In this document: positions 1-5,511 of the stretch, one piece after another | Position numbering within the stretch: the stretch's first letter is position 1 | Layout: every line of letters begins with the position of its first letter | NCBI GenBank assembly: GCA_030917745.1 | Contig: JAUPUC010000003.1 | Coordinates: 1-6,740 of the forward strand | Reading direction: 5' to 3' | Length of the DNA: 6,740 bases | Source: Patescibacteria group bacterium | GTDB lineage: Bacteria; Patescibacteriota; Minisyncoccia; Moranbacterales; UBA1568 | Notes under the pieces: model-generated | What the model saw: only the letters and a program-made list of their open reading frames with translations | Told to the model about the DNA's origin: nothing | Databases searched by the model: none | Program-made: the position numbers and the translations under genes

Positions 1-606
1 ATGCTCGCCGCTCAGGCCGGCGTCGATCTCTGGCGCCTCCGCACCGGGAAACTTTCGAGTGATGGTCCAGGTAATGATTTCGAGCGCCTCTCCGATGCCA
101 TGGGCGTTCTCTCTGAAGCCCCTATTTTCATCGACGATTCCGGATCGCTCAATATTATGGAAATGCGTACCATGGCGCGTCGACTCCAAGCCGAACATAA
201 TCTTGGCCTCATCATTATCGATTATCTCCAGCTGATGGAAGGGCGCTCACGCGGTGGTGACAATCGTGTCCAAGAAATTTCAGAAATTTCCCGCGGATTG
301 AAGCAACTCGCCCGTGAACTTGATATTCCCGTCATCGCGCTCTCCCAGCTGTCTCGTGCGGTTGAGTCCCGACCCGATCAAGTGCCAAAACTCTCTGACC
401 TGCGCGAATCTGGTTCTATCGAACAGGACGCTGATGTTGTCATGTTCCTCTACCGTGAGGACCGAGTCAAACCGGATACGCCAAACAAAAACATCGTTGA
501 TGTCATCGTCTCCAAACACCGCAATGGTCCCGTCGGAAAAATTTCGCTCTTCTTCGAAGAGAATGCGACCACCTTTCGATCACTCGAACGTGTCCATACG
601 GAATAA
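1..606 (+). CDS. dnaB: Replicative DNA helicase DnaB, C-terminal part (5' end outside window)
   Basis: This is the C-terminal 201 residues of the hexameric replicative helicase, which unwinds DNA ahead of the replisome using ATP. The reading frame is open from base 1, and the first ATG is an internal methionine (family context 'LLAAxAGVDLWxLRTGxL'), so the gene starts upstream. A whole DnaB is usually about 450 residues, so the N-terminal domain and Walker A are missing from the window. Visible RecA-fold motifs are Walker B, LIIIDYLQL (residues 70-78, Asp74), the sensor glutamine in ALSQLSR (Gln116), the DNA-binding-loop region with GGDNRVQEIS (85-94), LSDLRESGSIEQDAD (131-145), and the arginine finger in KHRNGPVG (Arg174). 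The stop is TAA. recR follows 75 bases later on the same strand. The identification is firm; only the left boundary is artificial. Confidence 0.96.
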   Translation: MLAAQAGVDLWRLRTGKLSSDGPGNDFERLSDAMGVLSEAPIFIDDSGSLNIMEMRTMARRLQAEHNLGLIIIDYLQLMEGRSRGGDNRVQEISEISRGLKQLARELDIPVIALSQLSRAVESRPDQVPKLSDLRESGSIEQDADVVMFLYREDRVKPDTPNKNIVDVIVSKHRNGPVGKISLFFEENATTFRSLERVHTE

Positions 607-681
607 TGCTCCCCGACATTTCTCTCATCGCTACTCCACGGCGATTTCGATGTATGATGTTGAATTTTTTATTTCATTCTC

Positions 682-1269
682 ATGCAATATCCAAAAAAAT
701 TTAAGCATCTCATTAGTCATTTCTCTGCCCTTCCCTCCATCGGTCCCAAGATGGCTGAGAGACTTGTCCTCTATCTTTTCAAACAAGACGAGACGAAACT
801 CTTGGCATTCGCTGAAGCCCTCGAAGACCTCCATCATCTCAAAAGCTGCTCCCGTTGCTTCTACATCGCTGAAACCGAACTCTGTGAGATTTGCTCCGAT
901 GAAAATCGTGACCCATCAGTTATTTGCGTTGTTGAAGAACCGCTCGATGTCATCGCTATCGAACGCACAGGCGCCTTCCATGGTCTGTATCATGTTCTAG
1001 GAGGCGTCATGGACATGAGTCGTGAGCAAGAAGGCGCCACACTCAAAATCTCCGAACTCGTAGCACGAGTCACTCTGAACGGCGTCGCTGAGGTCATTCT
1101 TGCCACCAATCCGACCACCGAAGGCGATGTCACCGCCCTCTACATCAAGAAAAAGCTCGAGGGGTCAGGTGCGACTGTCACCCGCATCGCCCGCGGTCTC
1201 GCCACCGGTGGTGATATCGAGTATGCCGACGAAGCCTCAATTACAGCATCATTGACAAACAGGAAGTAA
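682..1269 (+). CDS. recR: Recombination mediator protein RecR
   Basis: RecR works with RecO (and RecF where present) to load RecA on SSB-coated gaps during recombinational repair in the cytoplasm. At 195 residues it has the usual family length. An N-terminal helix-hairpin-helix (about residues 8-28, LPSIGPKMAERL) is followed by a four-cysteine zinc finger (Cys56, Cys59, Cys68, Cys71). Next comes a Toprim domain (about 79-170) with VVEEP, HVLGG and ATNPTTEGD. The C-terminus has the family's TRIARGLATGGDIEY pattern. The ATG at 682 puts the HhH in its normal place, but only an AT-rich stretch with no Shine-Dalgarno precedes it. It could be transcribed with dnaB, since the 75-base gap shows only a weak 5-bp hairpin (627-645) and a poor TATGAT-like hexamer (653-658). 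The final codons contain the -35 box of the next gene's promoter. Confidence 0.97.
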   Translation: MQYPKKFKHLISHFSALPSIGPKMAERLVLYLFKQDETKLLAFAEALEDLHHLKSCSRCFYIAETELCEICSDENRDPSVICVVEEPLDVIAIERTGAFHGLYHVLGGVMDMSREQEGATLKISELVARVTLNGVAEVILATNPTTEGDVTALYIKKKLEGSGATVTRIARGLATGGDIEYADEASITASLTNRK

Positions 1270-1280
1270 AGGTGTATAAT
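1252..1280 (+). promoter_or_regulatory. Consensus sigma70-type promoter for the small cysteine-rich gene
   Basis: TTGACA (1252-1257) and TATAAT (1275-1280) are separated by exactly 17 bases, so all 12 consensus positions match. The -35 box lies inside the last recR codons and the -10 lies just after the recR stop. The predicted start point is near 1286-1288, giving a leader of about 46-48 bases before the ATG at 1334. A second TTGACA at 1294-1299 has no matching -10 box. The sequence match is seen directly; activity is inferred. Confidence 0.85.
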
Positions 1281-1318
1281 ATAAAATAGTAATTTGACAG
1301 ATTTATTCAGTGTTTTTC

Positions 1319-1325
1319 AAGGAGG
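1319..1325 (+). promoter_or_regulatory. Strong Shine-Dalgarno that sets the start of the small gene
   Basis: AAGGAGG ends 8 bases before the ATG at 1334, which is ideal spacing. It decides against the longer in-frame GTG start at 1310, because that reading would place the ribosome binding site inside the coding region. It is the only textbook Shine-Dalgarno at proper distance in this window. Confidence 0.85.
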
Positions 1326-1333
1326 AGAGAGGG

Positions 1334-1615
1334 ATGCAAATTATCAAAACATCTCTTGTGGGGGCACGAAACAAACCCCTTCGAGAAGCAAAGATGGCCA
1401 TTCTCACATGCTGCTACTGTTGCGGAGTGCCTGTTGAAGAATACCCCCAATGCGTTGATATCAACAATGGAGAGGGATGTGTGGTCCCCGGAGAAGAGTA
1501 CAGCGTACAAATAGCGTGGGATACTGAAGAGATACACGCATATTTTCGTCGACCCTTTCTCTCTGGTCCAAATAGACTAAGACCAGTCTTTGAAATCGTA
1601 TTTTTTCGAAATTGA
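1334..1615 (+). CDS. Small cysteine-rich protein of unknown function
   Basis: I do not recognise this 93-residue protein. Six cysteines occur at residues 26, 27, 29, 30, 40 and 49. The first four form a compact CCYCCG block containing two overlapping CxxC patterns, which suggests metal binding or disulfides but does not prove either. No signal peptide or membrane segment is apparent: the N-terminus (MQIIKTSLVGARNKPLREAK) is basic and hydrophilic. The region after residue 50 mixes acidic and aromatic residues and ends with a short hydrophobic strand (VFEIVFF). The ATG is chosen because AAGGAGG lies 8 bases upstream. The gene has its own consensus promoter and a terminator 20 bases after its TGA stop, so it looks like an independent, strongly expressed unit between recR and the convergent rplU. 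Its use of AGA, ATA and CTA codons seems higher than in dnaB and recR, though it is too short to be sure. An alternative is that the transcript acts as RNA, but I saw no known RNA family in it. Confidence 0.68.
   Translation: MQIIKTSLVGARNKPLREAKMAILTCCYCCGVPVEEYPQCVDINNGEGCVVPGEEYSVQIAWDTEEIHAYFRRPFLSGPNRLRPVFEIVFFRN
1563..1589 (+). other. Pair of overlapping, mutually exclusive inverted repeats near the end of the small gene
   Basis: CTGGTC (1563-1568) can pair with GACCAG (1581-1586) across a 12-base loop. AGACT (1574-1578) can instead pair with AGTCT (1585-1589) across a 6-base loop. The two pairings share bases 1585-1586 and one's 5' arm sits in the other's loop, so they compete. The sequence also encodes protein, and a six-T run follows at about 1601-1606. 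Chance is quite possible for stems this short. Confidence 0.3.
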
Positions 1616-1618
1616 TCA

Positions 1619-1632
1619 GCCTGAACCCAGGC
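1619..1632. other. Short perfect hairpin next to the terminator
   Basis: GCCTG (1619-1623) and CAGGC (1628-1632) flank a four-base AACC loop, two bases before the A-run of the main terminator. It may help stop leftward transcription or protect the 3' end of the small gene's message. The role is inferred. Confidence 0.35.
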
Positions 1633-1634
1633 AC

Positions 1635-1667
1635 AAAAAAACCGGCACTGCTACGCGCCGGTTTTTT
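1635..1667. terminator. Bidirectional intrinsic terminator between the small gene and rplU
   Basis: Seven A (1635-1641), then CCGGC (1642-1646), a 10-base loop, GCCGG (1657-1661) and six T (1662-1667). Read on either strand this is a GC-rich stem followed by a U-run, and the A and T runs can extend the stem. It lies 20 bases past the stop of the rightward small gene and 40 bases past the stop of leftward rplU, so it can serve both convergent genes. Confidence 0.9.
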
Positions 1668-1706
1668 CTTTTGGTTGAAAAAGGTACTAAGACCACTCGG
1701 ATCTTT

Positions 1707-2015
1707 CTATACGGAAATTTTTGTTATTTCAACTTCGGTGAAAGCCTGGCGATGCCCATAGTGAGTCAGTTCGCGCTTCTTGGCCTTGAACTTGATACCA
1801 GTCACTTTGTCGGCTCGATCCTGACGGAGAACCGTGCCAGTTACCTTGGCTTTTGCAAGCACGGGAACACCCACGACTACGGACTTCTCATCCCCGGTAA
1901 AGAGCACTTCAAAATCAACAACGGAGCCAACCTCTGCCTCAAGCTTCTCGACTTTCACTTTGCTTCCCTCGGAAACGAGGTACTGCTTTCCCCCTGTACG
2001 AATCACAGCCAACAT
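1707..2015 (-). CDS. rplU: 50S ribosomal protein L21 (bL21)
   Basis: bL21 binds 23S rRNA in the large ribosomal subunit. The 102-residue length is normal. The N-terminus MLAVIRTGGKQYLVSEG matches the family signature (YAVIxTGGKQYxVxxG), followed by KVEKLEAEVG and the beta-barrel body. The C-terminal part KAKKRELTHYGHRQ corresponds to the family's K-R-R-k-x-GHRQ RNA-binding stretch. The ATG at 2013-2015 gives the expected start, but no Shine-Dalgarno precedes it. A near-consensus promoter sits about 35 bases upstream, so the gene is expressed separately from ctpA. rpmA (bL27) usually follows rplU in bacteria. Here the next thing downstream is a terminator and a convergent gene, so rpmA must be elsewhere if present. 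The stop is TAG. Confidence 0.97.
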   Translation of the reverse strand: MLAVIRTGGKQYLVSEGSKVKVEKLEAEVGSVVDFEVLFTGDEKSVVVGVPVLAKAKVTGTVLRQDRADKVTGIKFKAKKRELTHYGHRQAFTEVEITKISV

Positions 2016-2049
2016 ATTCGTGGAATCACAAGAAAATTAATACCGGCTT

Positions 2050-2078
2050 ATTCTAGCGCTTTTCCGGTTTTCTGTCAA
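2050..2078 (-). promoter_or_regulatory. Near-consensus promoter of rplU
   Basis: Read on the minus strand, TTGACA (2078-2073) and TAGAAT (2055-2050) are separated by 17 bases: a perfect -35 and five of six at -10. Transcription would start near 2043, giving a leader of about 28 bases without a Shine-Dalgarno. The promoter lies in the 103-base gap between ctpA and rplU. Flanking ACCGG (2042-2046) and CCGGT (2064-2068) form a weak inverted repeat around the -10 box. Confidence 0.8.
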
Positions 2079-2110
2079 ACGCTCACTCCAACACCCGCGC
2101 AGACACTACT

Positions 2111-2127
2111 CTCAAAGCTTATTTGAG
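2111..2127 (-). other. Small inverted repeat over the ctpA stop codon
   Basis: CTCAAA and TTTGAG arms (2111-2116, 2122-2127) flank a five-base loop that contains the ctpA stop. There is no U-run, so it is not a canonical terminator. No better ctpA terminator is visible before rplU, so readthrough into rplU is possible. Confidence 0.25.
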
Positions 2128-3414
2128 CTGAGAAGTCACCCATTCAATGGCTTTTTGGAGCTGAGGATCTTCTTTATTGGTCACGTGTTCACGAGTCAAA
2201 TCCACTTCTTCATCGGGAGCGATACCTACTTTATTAATCTGATTTCCCTTCGGAGTTAACCATTTGGCTACCGTAATTTTGACCGCGGTATCCTTGTTGA
2301 CGCTAATGAGTTCTTGCACGGAACCTTTACCGAAAGATTGCTTGCCAATCAGTCGCACATTCTCACGACTTTCTCGGAGTGCTCCAGCCAAAATTTCCGA
2401 GGCACTCGCGCTCCCGCCATTGATAATCACGCTCGTCGGAAGTTTCGAGAAAACATCTCCTGAATGAGTCTTGAGTTCTTTACGATTTCCCTTACTGTTT
2501 TCTTCGATAACCACTACCGATTTTTCGGGGAGCAAGAAGCTCGCTATATCCACTGCGCTGGTCAGAAGCCCTCCTGGATTATTCCGAAGATCAATCACAA
2601 GTCCTTGTGTGTGTGCGCTCACCGCCGAACGGATCGCTCGTTCGAATTCATCCGCGGTCTCATCACCAAAACGATTAATGCGTATATAGGCAATACCACC
2701 CTCCTTCATTTCAAATCGAGTACTCTTCACGTGAATCATTTCACGCGGTACGACAATATCTACCGCTTCTTCGTCACCTTCGTGATATATGTTCAACGTA
2801 ACGCTCGTTCCCTTGGGACCACGAATACGACGTACTGCTTCTTCTAAATCTATATTGGCTGTTGTCTCATTATCAATTTTCAAAATTTTATCCCCTGCCA
2901 ATAATCCAGACCGTTCGGCTGGCGTCCCTTCAAGTGGCGAAACAATAGTCAGTATCCCTTCTTTCAGAGCCATTTCCGCTCCAATACCCTCGAAGTTTCC
3001 CGTCATGTCTTCCTGAAAATCCTGTTTCTCTTTTGGATCAAAAAAGGTGGTGTAAGGATCTCCAGTTGAAGCCAACATGCCATCAATTGCCCCATACAGC
3101 ATCTGCTTAGCATCAAGCTTCGATTGATCGACAAACTTGTCCTTCAGGATATCCCAAACCTTCCAAAAAAGCGCGAAATCAACTGCCTTATCCTGACTCT
3201 TTCCGTTCAAAATAACCGCCCCATTCACTGAAGTAAAGTCACTCTCAGAAGAAAGTGAGTCTCGACCTTGCTCATAACCACCGAAAAAAGAGAGCGTCAA
3301 AAGAGCCAGAAAAGCGAAAAAAAGAAACATTTTTTTGAAGAGAAGAAATCCTCTCTCTCGTTCAGATACTTCAGATACACGAGCGCTTTCTTCCGGCAAG
3401 ACATCATTATCCAT
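2119..3414 (-). CDS. ctpA: S41-family C-terminal processing peptidase (CtpA/Prc type), membrane-anchored
   Basis: This serine protease recognises exposed C-termini of extracytoplasmic proteins and cuts them; relatives mature or degrade envelope proteins and peptidoglycan hydrolases. Using the ATG at 3414 it has 431 residues. An acidic cytoplasmic tail of about 27 residues is followed by one membrane anchor (about 28-46, MFLFFAFLALLTLSFFGGY). Then come an N-terminal helical part, a PDZ domain (about 140-225, FEGIGAEM, SGLLAGDKILKID, RGPKGTSV) and the S41 protease domain with LVIDLRNNPGG (272-282). The catalytic serine is Ser337 in GGSASASEIL and the lysine is Lys363 in SFGKGSVQ. The frame stays open upstream to 3504, but that would overlap the preceding glycosyltransferase by 79 bases. 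GGAGGAG (3438-3432) is 17 bases from the ATG, too far for normal initiation. The preceding gene stops 11 bases before this ATG, which suggests an operon. Confidence 0.93.
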   Translation of the reverse strand: MDNDVLPEESARVSEVSERERGFLLFKKMFLFFAFLALLTLSFFGGYEQGRDSLSSESDFTSVNGAVILNGKSQDKAVDFALFWKVWDILKDKFVDQSKLDAKQMLYGAIDGMLASTGDPYTTFFDPKEKQDFQEDMTGNFEGIGAEMALKEGILTIVSPLEGTPAERSGLLAGDKILKIDNETTANIDLEEAVRRIRGPKGTSVTLNIYHEGDEEAVDIVVPREMIHVKSTRFEMKEGGIAYIRINRFGDETADEFERAIRSAVSAHTQGLVIDLRNNPGGLLTSAVDIASFLLPEKSVVVIEENSKGNRKELKTHSGDVFSKLPTSVIINGGSASASEILAGALRESRENVRLIGKQSFGKGSVQELISVNKDTAVKITVAKWLTPKGNQINKVGIAPDEEVDLTREHVTNKEDPQLQKAIEWVTSQLK

Positions 3415-3424
3415 ATGTATTTTT

Positions 3425-3453
3425 ATTATGACTCCTCCACGTGCGGAGTCGAT
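3425..3453 (-). promoter_or_regulatory. Possible internal promoter for ctpA
   Basis: On the minus strand TCGACT (3453-3448, four of six) and CATAAT (3430-3425, five of six) are 17 bases apart, inside the end of the upstream glycosyltransferase gene. The start point would fall near 3418, only a few bases before the ctpA ATG, giving a nearly leaderless message. This is a weak match that could be chance in AT-rich sequence. Confidence 0.28.
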
Positions 3454-4265
3454 TTTCCAAAATATTTCTGAAAATACCGAAACGCACTCATGATATGCCA
3501 CCACGTCAACTGATTAAAGAAAATTCCAAAGATGCCACCACGAGCGCTCCCCTTGGCATGATAATGATATACTGTCGCTTCCGGACAGTATATCACCCGA
3601 TATCCATGTTCCCAGAATCTACGGCACCAGTCGACATCCTCCATGTACATAAAGAATCGATCATCCATCGGTCCGACACGCAGTGCCGCAACTCGATCCA
3701 CAAACATCGCCGAACCAGTAATCCAATCCACTGCTTTTGGAATACTGTGATCATAATCTCTCATCACAAACCAATCAAGATGTTTTTTCCCGAATGGCAA
3801 ACGACCCAGCCAAGTACGGCGATACAATATCGTCTGGGGTCGATAATAATGGAAACAGCTCAACTGAAGTGTTCCATTAAAATTAATCTGTTTCGGACCA
3901 ATCAGTTTTGCCTCCGGATGAGACTCCATGTAGCTTATCAGTGCCGGAATGGTTTCCTGGTTGATAAGGATATCGCTATTGATGAGAAAAATGTATTTCC
4001 CACGCGCTTCGGTCAAAGAAATATTAAAGAGTGTTTTGAAACCAACATTAGCAACAAAAGGGAAAAATTTGGCTTGAGGAAACTCCTCTCGCATAATCAG
4101 TTCCGTATCCTCTCCGGTTGCGCTATCAGCGACGATAATTTCGTATGCGAATGACACCGAAGAGAGTTCACGGTAAAGTGCGGAGAGGCAGAGACGAAGA
4201 AGTTCCGGATTCTTATATCCGTTCACGGCGATAGTGATAATCGGCTCTCTGGAATCGTGAATCAT
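3426..4265 (-). CDS. GT2-family glycosyltransferase (WbbL/rhamnosyltransferase-like)
   Basis: A cytoplasmic, probably membrane-associated, inverting sugar transferase of the GT-A fold, likely adding a sugar to a lipid-linked surface glycan. From the ATG at 4265 it has 279 residues. The nucleotide-sugar-binding start is TIAVNGYKNPELLRLCLSAL (11-30). EIIVADSATGED (42-53) replaces the usual VVDNxSxD, and NVGF (73-76) is followed by FLINSDI (93-99). Asp98 is in the DxD-equivalent NSD. The acceptor-side motif is YMEDVDWCRR (207-216) with Glu209 and Asp210, then CPEATVYHYHAKGS as in the WbbL subgroup. The C-terminus is aromatic (FFNQLTWWHIMSAFRYFQKYF) and may touch the membrane. A TTG in frame at 4283 would add six residues; neither start has a good Shine-Dalgarno. 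The gap to the LCP gene upstream is 34 bases, or 16 with TTG. The sugar donor cannot be read from sequence. Confidence 0.9.
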   Translation of the reverse strand: MIHDSREPIITIAVNGYKNPELLRLCLSALYRELSSVSFAYEIIVADSATGEDTELIMREEFPQAKFFPFVANVGFKTLFNISLTEARGKYIFLINSDILINQETIPALISYMESHPEAKLIGPKQINFNGTLQLSCFHYYRPQTILYRRTWLGRLPFGKKHLDWFVMRDYDHSIPKAVDWITGSAMFVDRVAALRVGPMDDRFFMYMEDVDWCRRFWEHGYRVIYCPEATVYHYHAKGSARGGIFGIFFNQLTWWHIMSAFRYFQKYFGKSTPHVEES

Positions 4266-4299
4266 GACATGTACTACACACAATAACTCTTACCATCCA

Positions 4300-5511
4300 T
4301 TAAGGCAGAGTCTGAAATAAAGCCCGGATTTGATCATAATTATTTCCACGCGGAAGCAGAATGTACCCAGCTGACGGGTCATTCTTTTCTGGATGATAGA
4401 GCAATCCCTCTTCTGTTGTGTCAAGGACTCTCGATTGCGGTTCGACATCACCAAGCTTGACATAAAGATCATACATACGCTGCATCTCCCATGCCTCGAA
4501 GTTCGTCCGAACATTATTACTCAGGCTTTCCATTATACCGGTAACCTTATCAAAACTGGTTAGGGTCCCCGTACTCATAGCTTGCTTTTTGATAGCTTCA
4601 ATAACGATATGCTGACGCTTCGCGCGCTCAAAATCACTCGATGTTTTCCGTGATCTCGCATAACAGAGAGCCTGGTTCCCATCGAGTATGTTTTCACCAA
4701 CGCTCAATTTAAAATCCCCCCCACATTCAACGTTCGGGTTGTAACATAATGGGTATGCCTTGGCGACATAGCGAGAACCGTTCTTACGCGTATGGTACTT
4801 GTATTCATACTGGGCTGGTTTTGTCGGCACTGTGAAAACATATGCATCACATACCTGCGGCTCACGGAATTGCAATGCTTCTTCAAAAGGCTGATCAAGA
4901 ACAATCTTAACTCCACCGAGAGCATTGACGAGATCCTTAAACCCCTGAAAATCAATCGTAATAGCATACGGAATATCAAGACCTGTAATATCTCCGACAA
5001 TAGTCCTCATATCTTCCATTCCTCCCCCACCCGGTTTCCGTTGTTCACCCAGGGCAAAAACAGCGTTAATTTTCCTCTGTTCATCCCGATTGGGCACTTT
5101 TACATACAAATCACGTGGAATGGAAACCAGCGAGGCCCGTGTTTGATCCTGATCATTCAGCTTCGGATGAAGAGAAAGCACCATGATAGTATCCGCCAAT
5201 AACCCACCGCCATCCATACCCGCTCCACGCATACCAAGGAGCAAAATGTTGATTTTACCCGTTTCTTCCCCATGTAGTTTCTTCTCAACGCCTGGCAGAT
5301 TCTTCACCAGGCTTTTGAAAATATTCGCATTCCCATCTGAAATCCTATTAAGCAACGATCCGGTTTTCCAAACGAAAACCCCTCCAACTAACAAAGCAAG
5401 CAGAGAAACAACTACCGCAATACGCAGCCATTTCCGCTTACGATTTGGTTCGGTATTTCTTTTCTCGGGAGGCAAATTCGAAGAAGCGCCCCTCATGAAA
5501 GGTTTATGCAT
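4300..5511 (-). CDS. LytR-CpsA-Psr (LCP) family cell-wall glycopolymer transferase
   Basis: Characterised family members transfer polyprenyl-phosphate-linked polymers (teichoic acids, capsule) to peptidoglycan on the outer face of the membrane. The 403 residues comprise a basic cytoplasmic tail (1-30), one membrane helix (about 31-48) and an external LCP domain (about 86-312). Core motifs are INILLLGMRG (87-96), ADTIMVLSLHP (106-116), ASLVSIPRDLYV (126-137, Arg133/Asp134), DFQGFKDLVNALGGVKI (187-203), LDGNQALCYARSRKT (276-290) and SDFERAKRQ (292-300). These include the arginines and aspartates that bind the pyrophosphate in solved homologues. A segment at about 207-268 looks longer than usual and holds Cys221, Cys256 and Cys263, with Cys283 just after it. 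About 90 residues follow the domain. The start overlaps the end of the upstream glycosyltransferase by 8 bases (ATGCATAA), which favours coupled translation. The natural polymer and acceptor are unknown. Confidence 0.93.
   Translation of the reverse strand: MHKPFMRGASSNLPPEKRNTEPNRKRKWLRIAVVVSLLALLVGGVFVWKTGSLLNRISDGNANIFKSLVKNLPGVEKKLHGEETGKINILLLGMRGAGMDGGGLLADTIMVLSLHPKLNDQDQTRASLVSIPRDLYVKVPNRDEQRKINAVFALGEQRKPGGGGMEDMRTIVGDITGLDIPYAITIDFQGFKDLVNALGGVKIVLDQPFEEALQFREPQVCDAYVFTVPTKPAQYEYKYHTRKNGSRYVAKAYPLCYNPNVECGGDFKLSVGENILDGNQALCYARSRKTSSDFERAKRQHIVIEAIKKQAMSTGTLTSFDKVTGIMESLSNNVRTNFEAWEMQRMYDLYVKLGDVEPQSRVLDTTEEGLLYHPEKNDPSAGYILLPRGNNYDQIRALFQTLP

Noticed and set aside
627..645. Terminator between dnaB and recR (ATCGC / GCGAT stem)
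   Set aside because: Only 5 bp with a 9-base loop and no U-run directly after it.
314..1000. 228-residue rightward open frame over dnaB and recR
   Set aside because: Serine/arginine-rich shadow in another frame of two certain genes.
1294..1299. Second TTGACA as another promoter of the small gene
   Set aside because: No -10-like hexamer at 16-18 bases downstream; that position overlaps the ribosome binding site.
1310..1333. Longer version of the small protein starting at the GTG at 1310
   Set aside because: It would place the AAGGAGG inside the coding region and has no ribosome binding site of its own; the ATG at 1334 is ideally spaced.
1287..1667. A known structured RNA (RNase P RNA, tmRNA, SRP RNA or 6S RNA)
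   Set aside because: The well-conserved sequence blocks of these RNAs are absent, and the frame has an ideal ribosome binding site; an unknown RNA role is not excluded.
1590..2126. 178-residue rightward open frame
   Set aside because: It reads through the terminator and is antisense to rplU, with composition that looks like a shadow and no recognisable domain.
3441..4154. 237-residue rightward open frame antisense to the GT2 gene
   Set aside because: The opposite strand encodes a clear glycosyltransferase with all family motifs; this frame shows none.
4792..5202. 136-residue rightward open frame antisense to the LCP gene
   Set aside because: Shadow of the LCP frame, with no motif or start signal.
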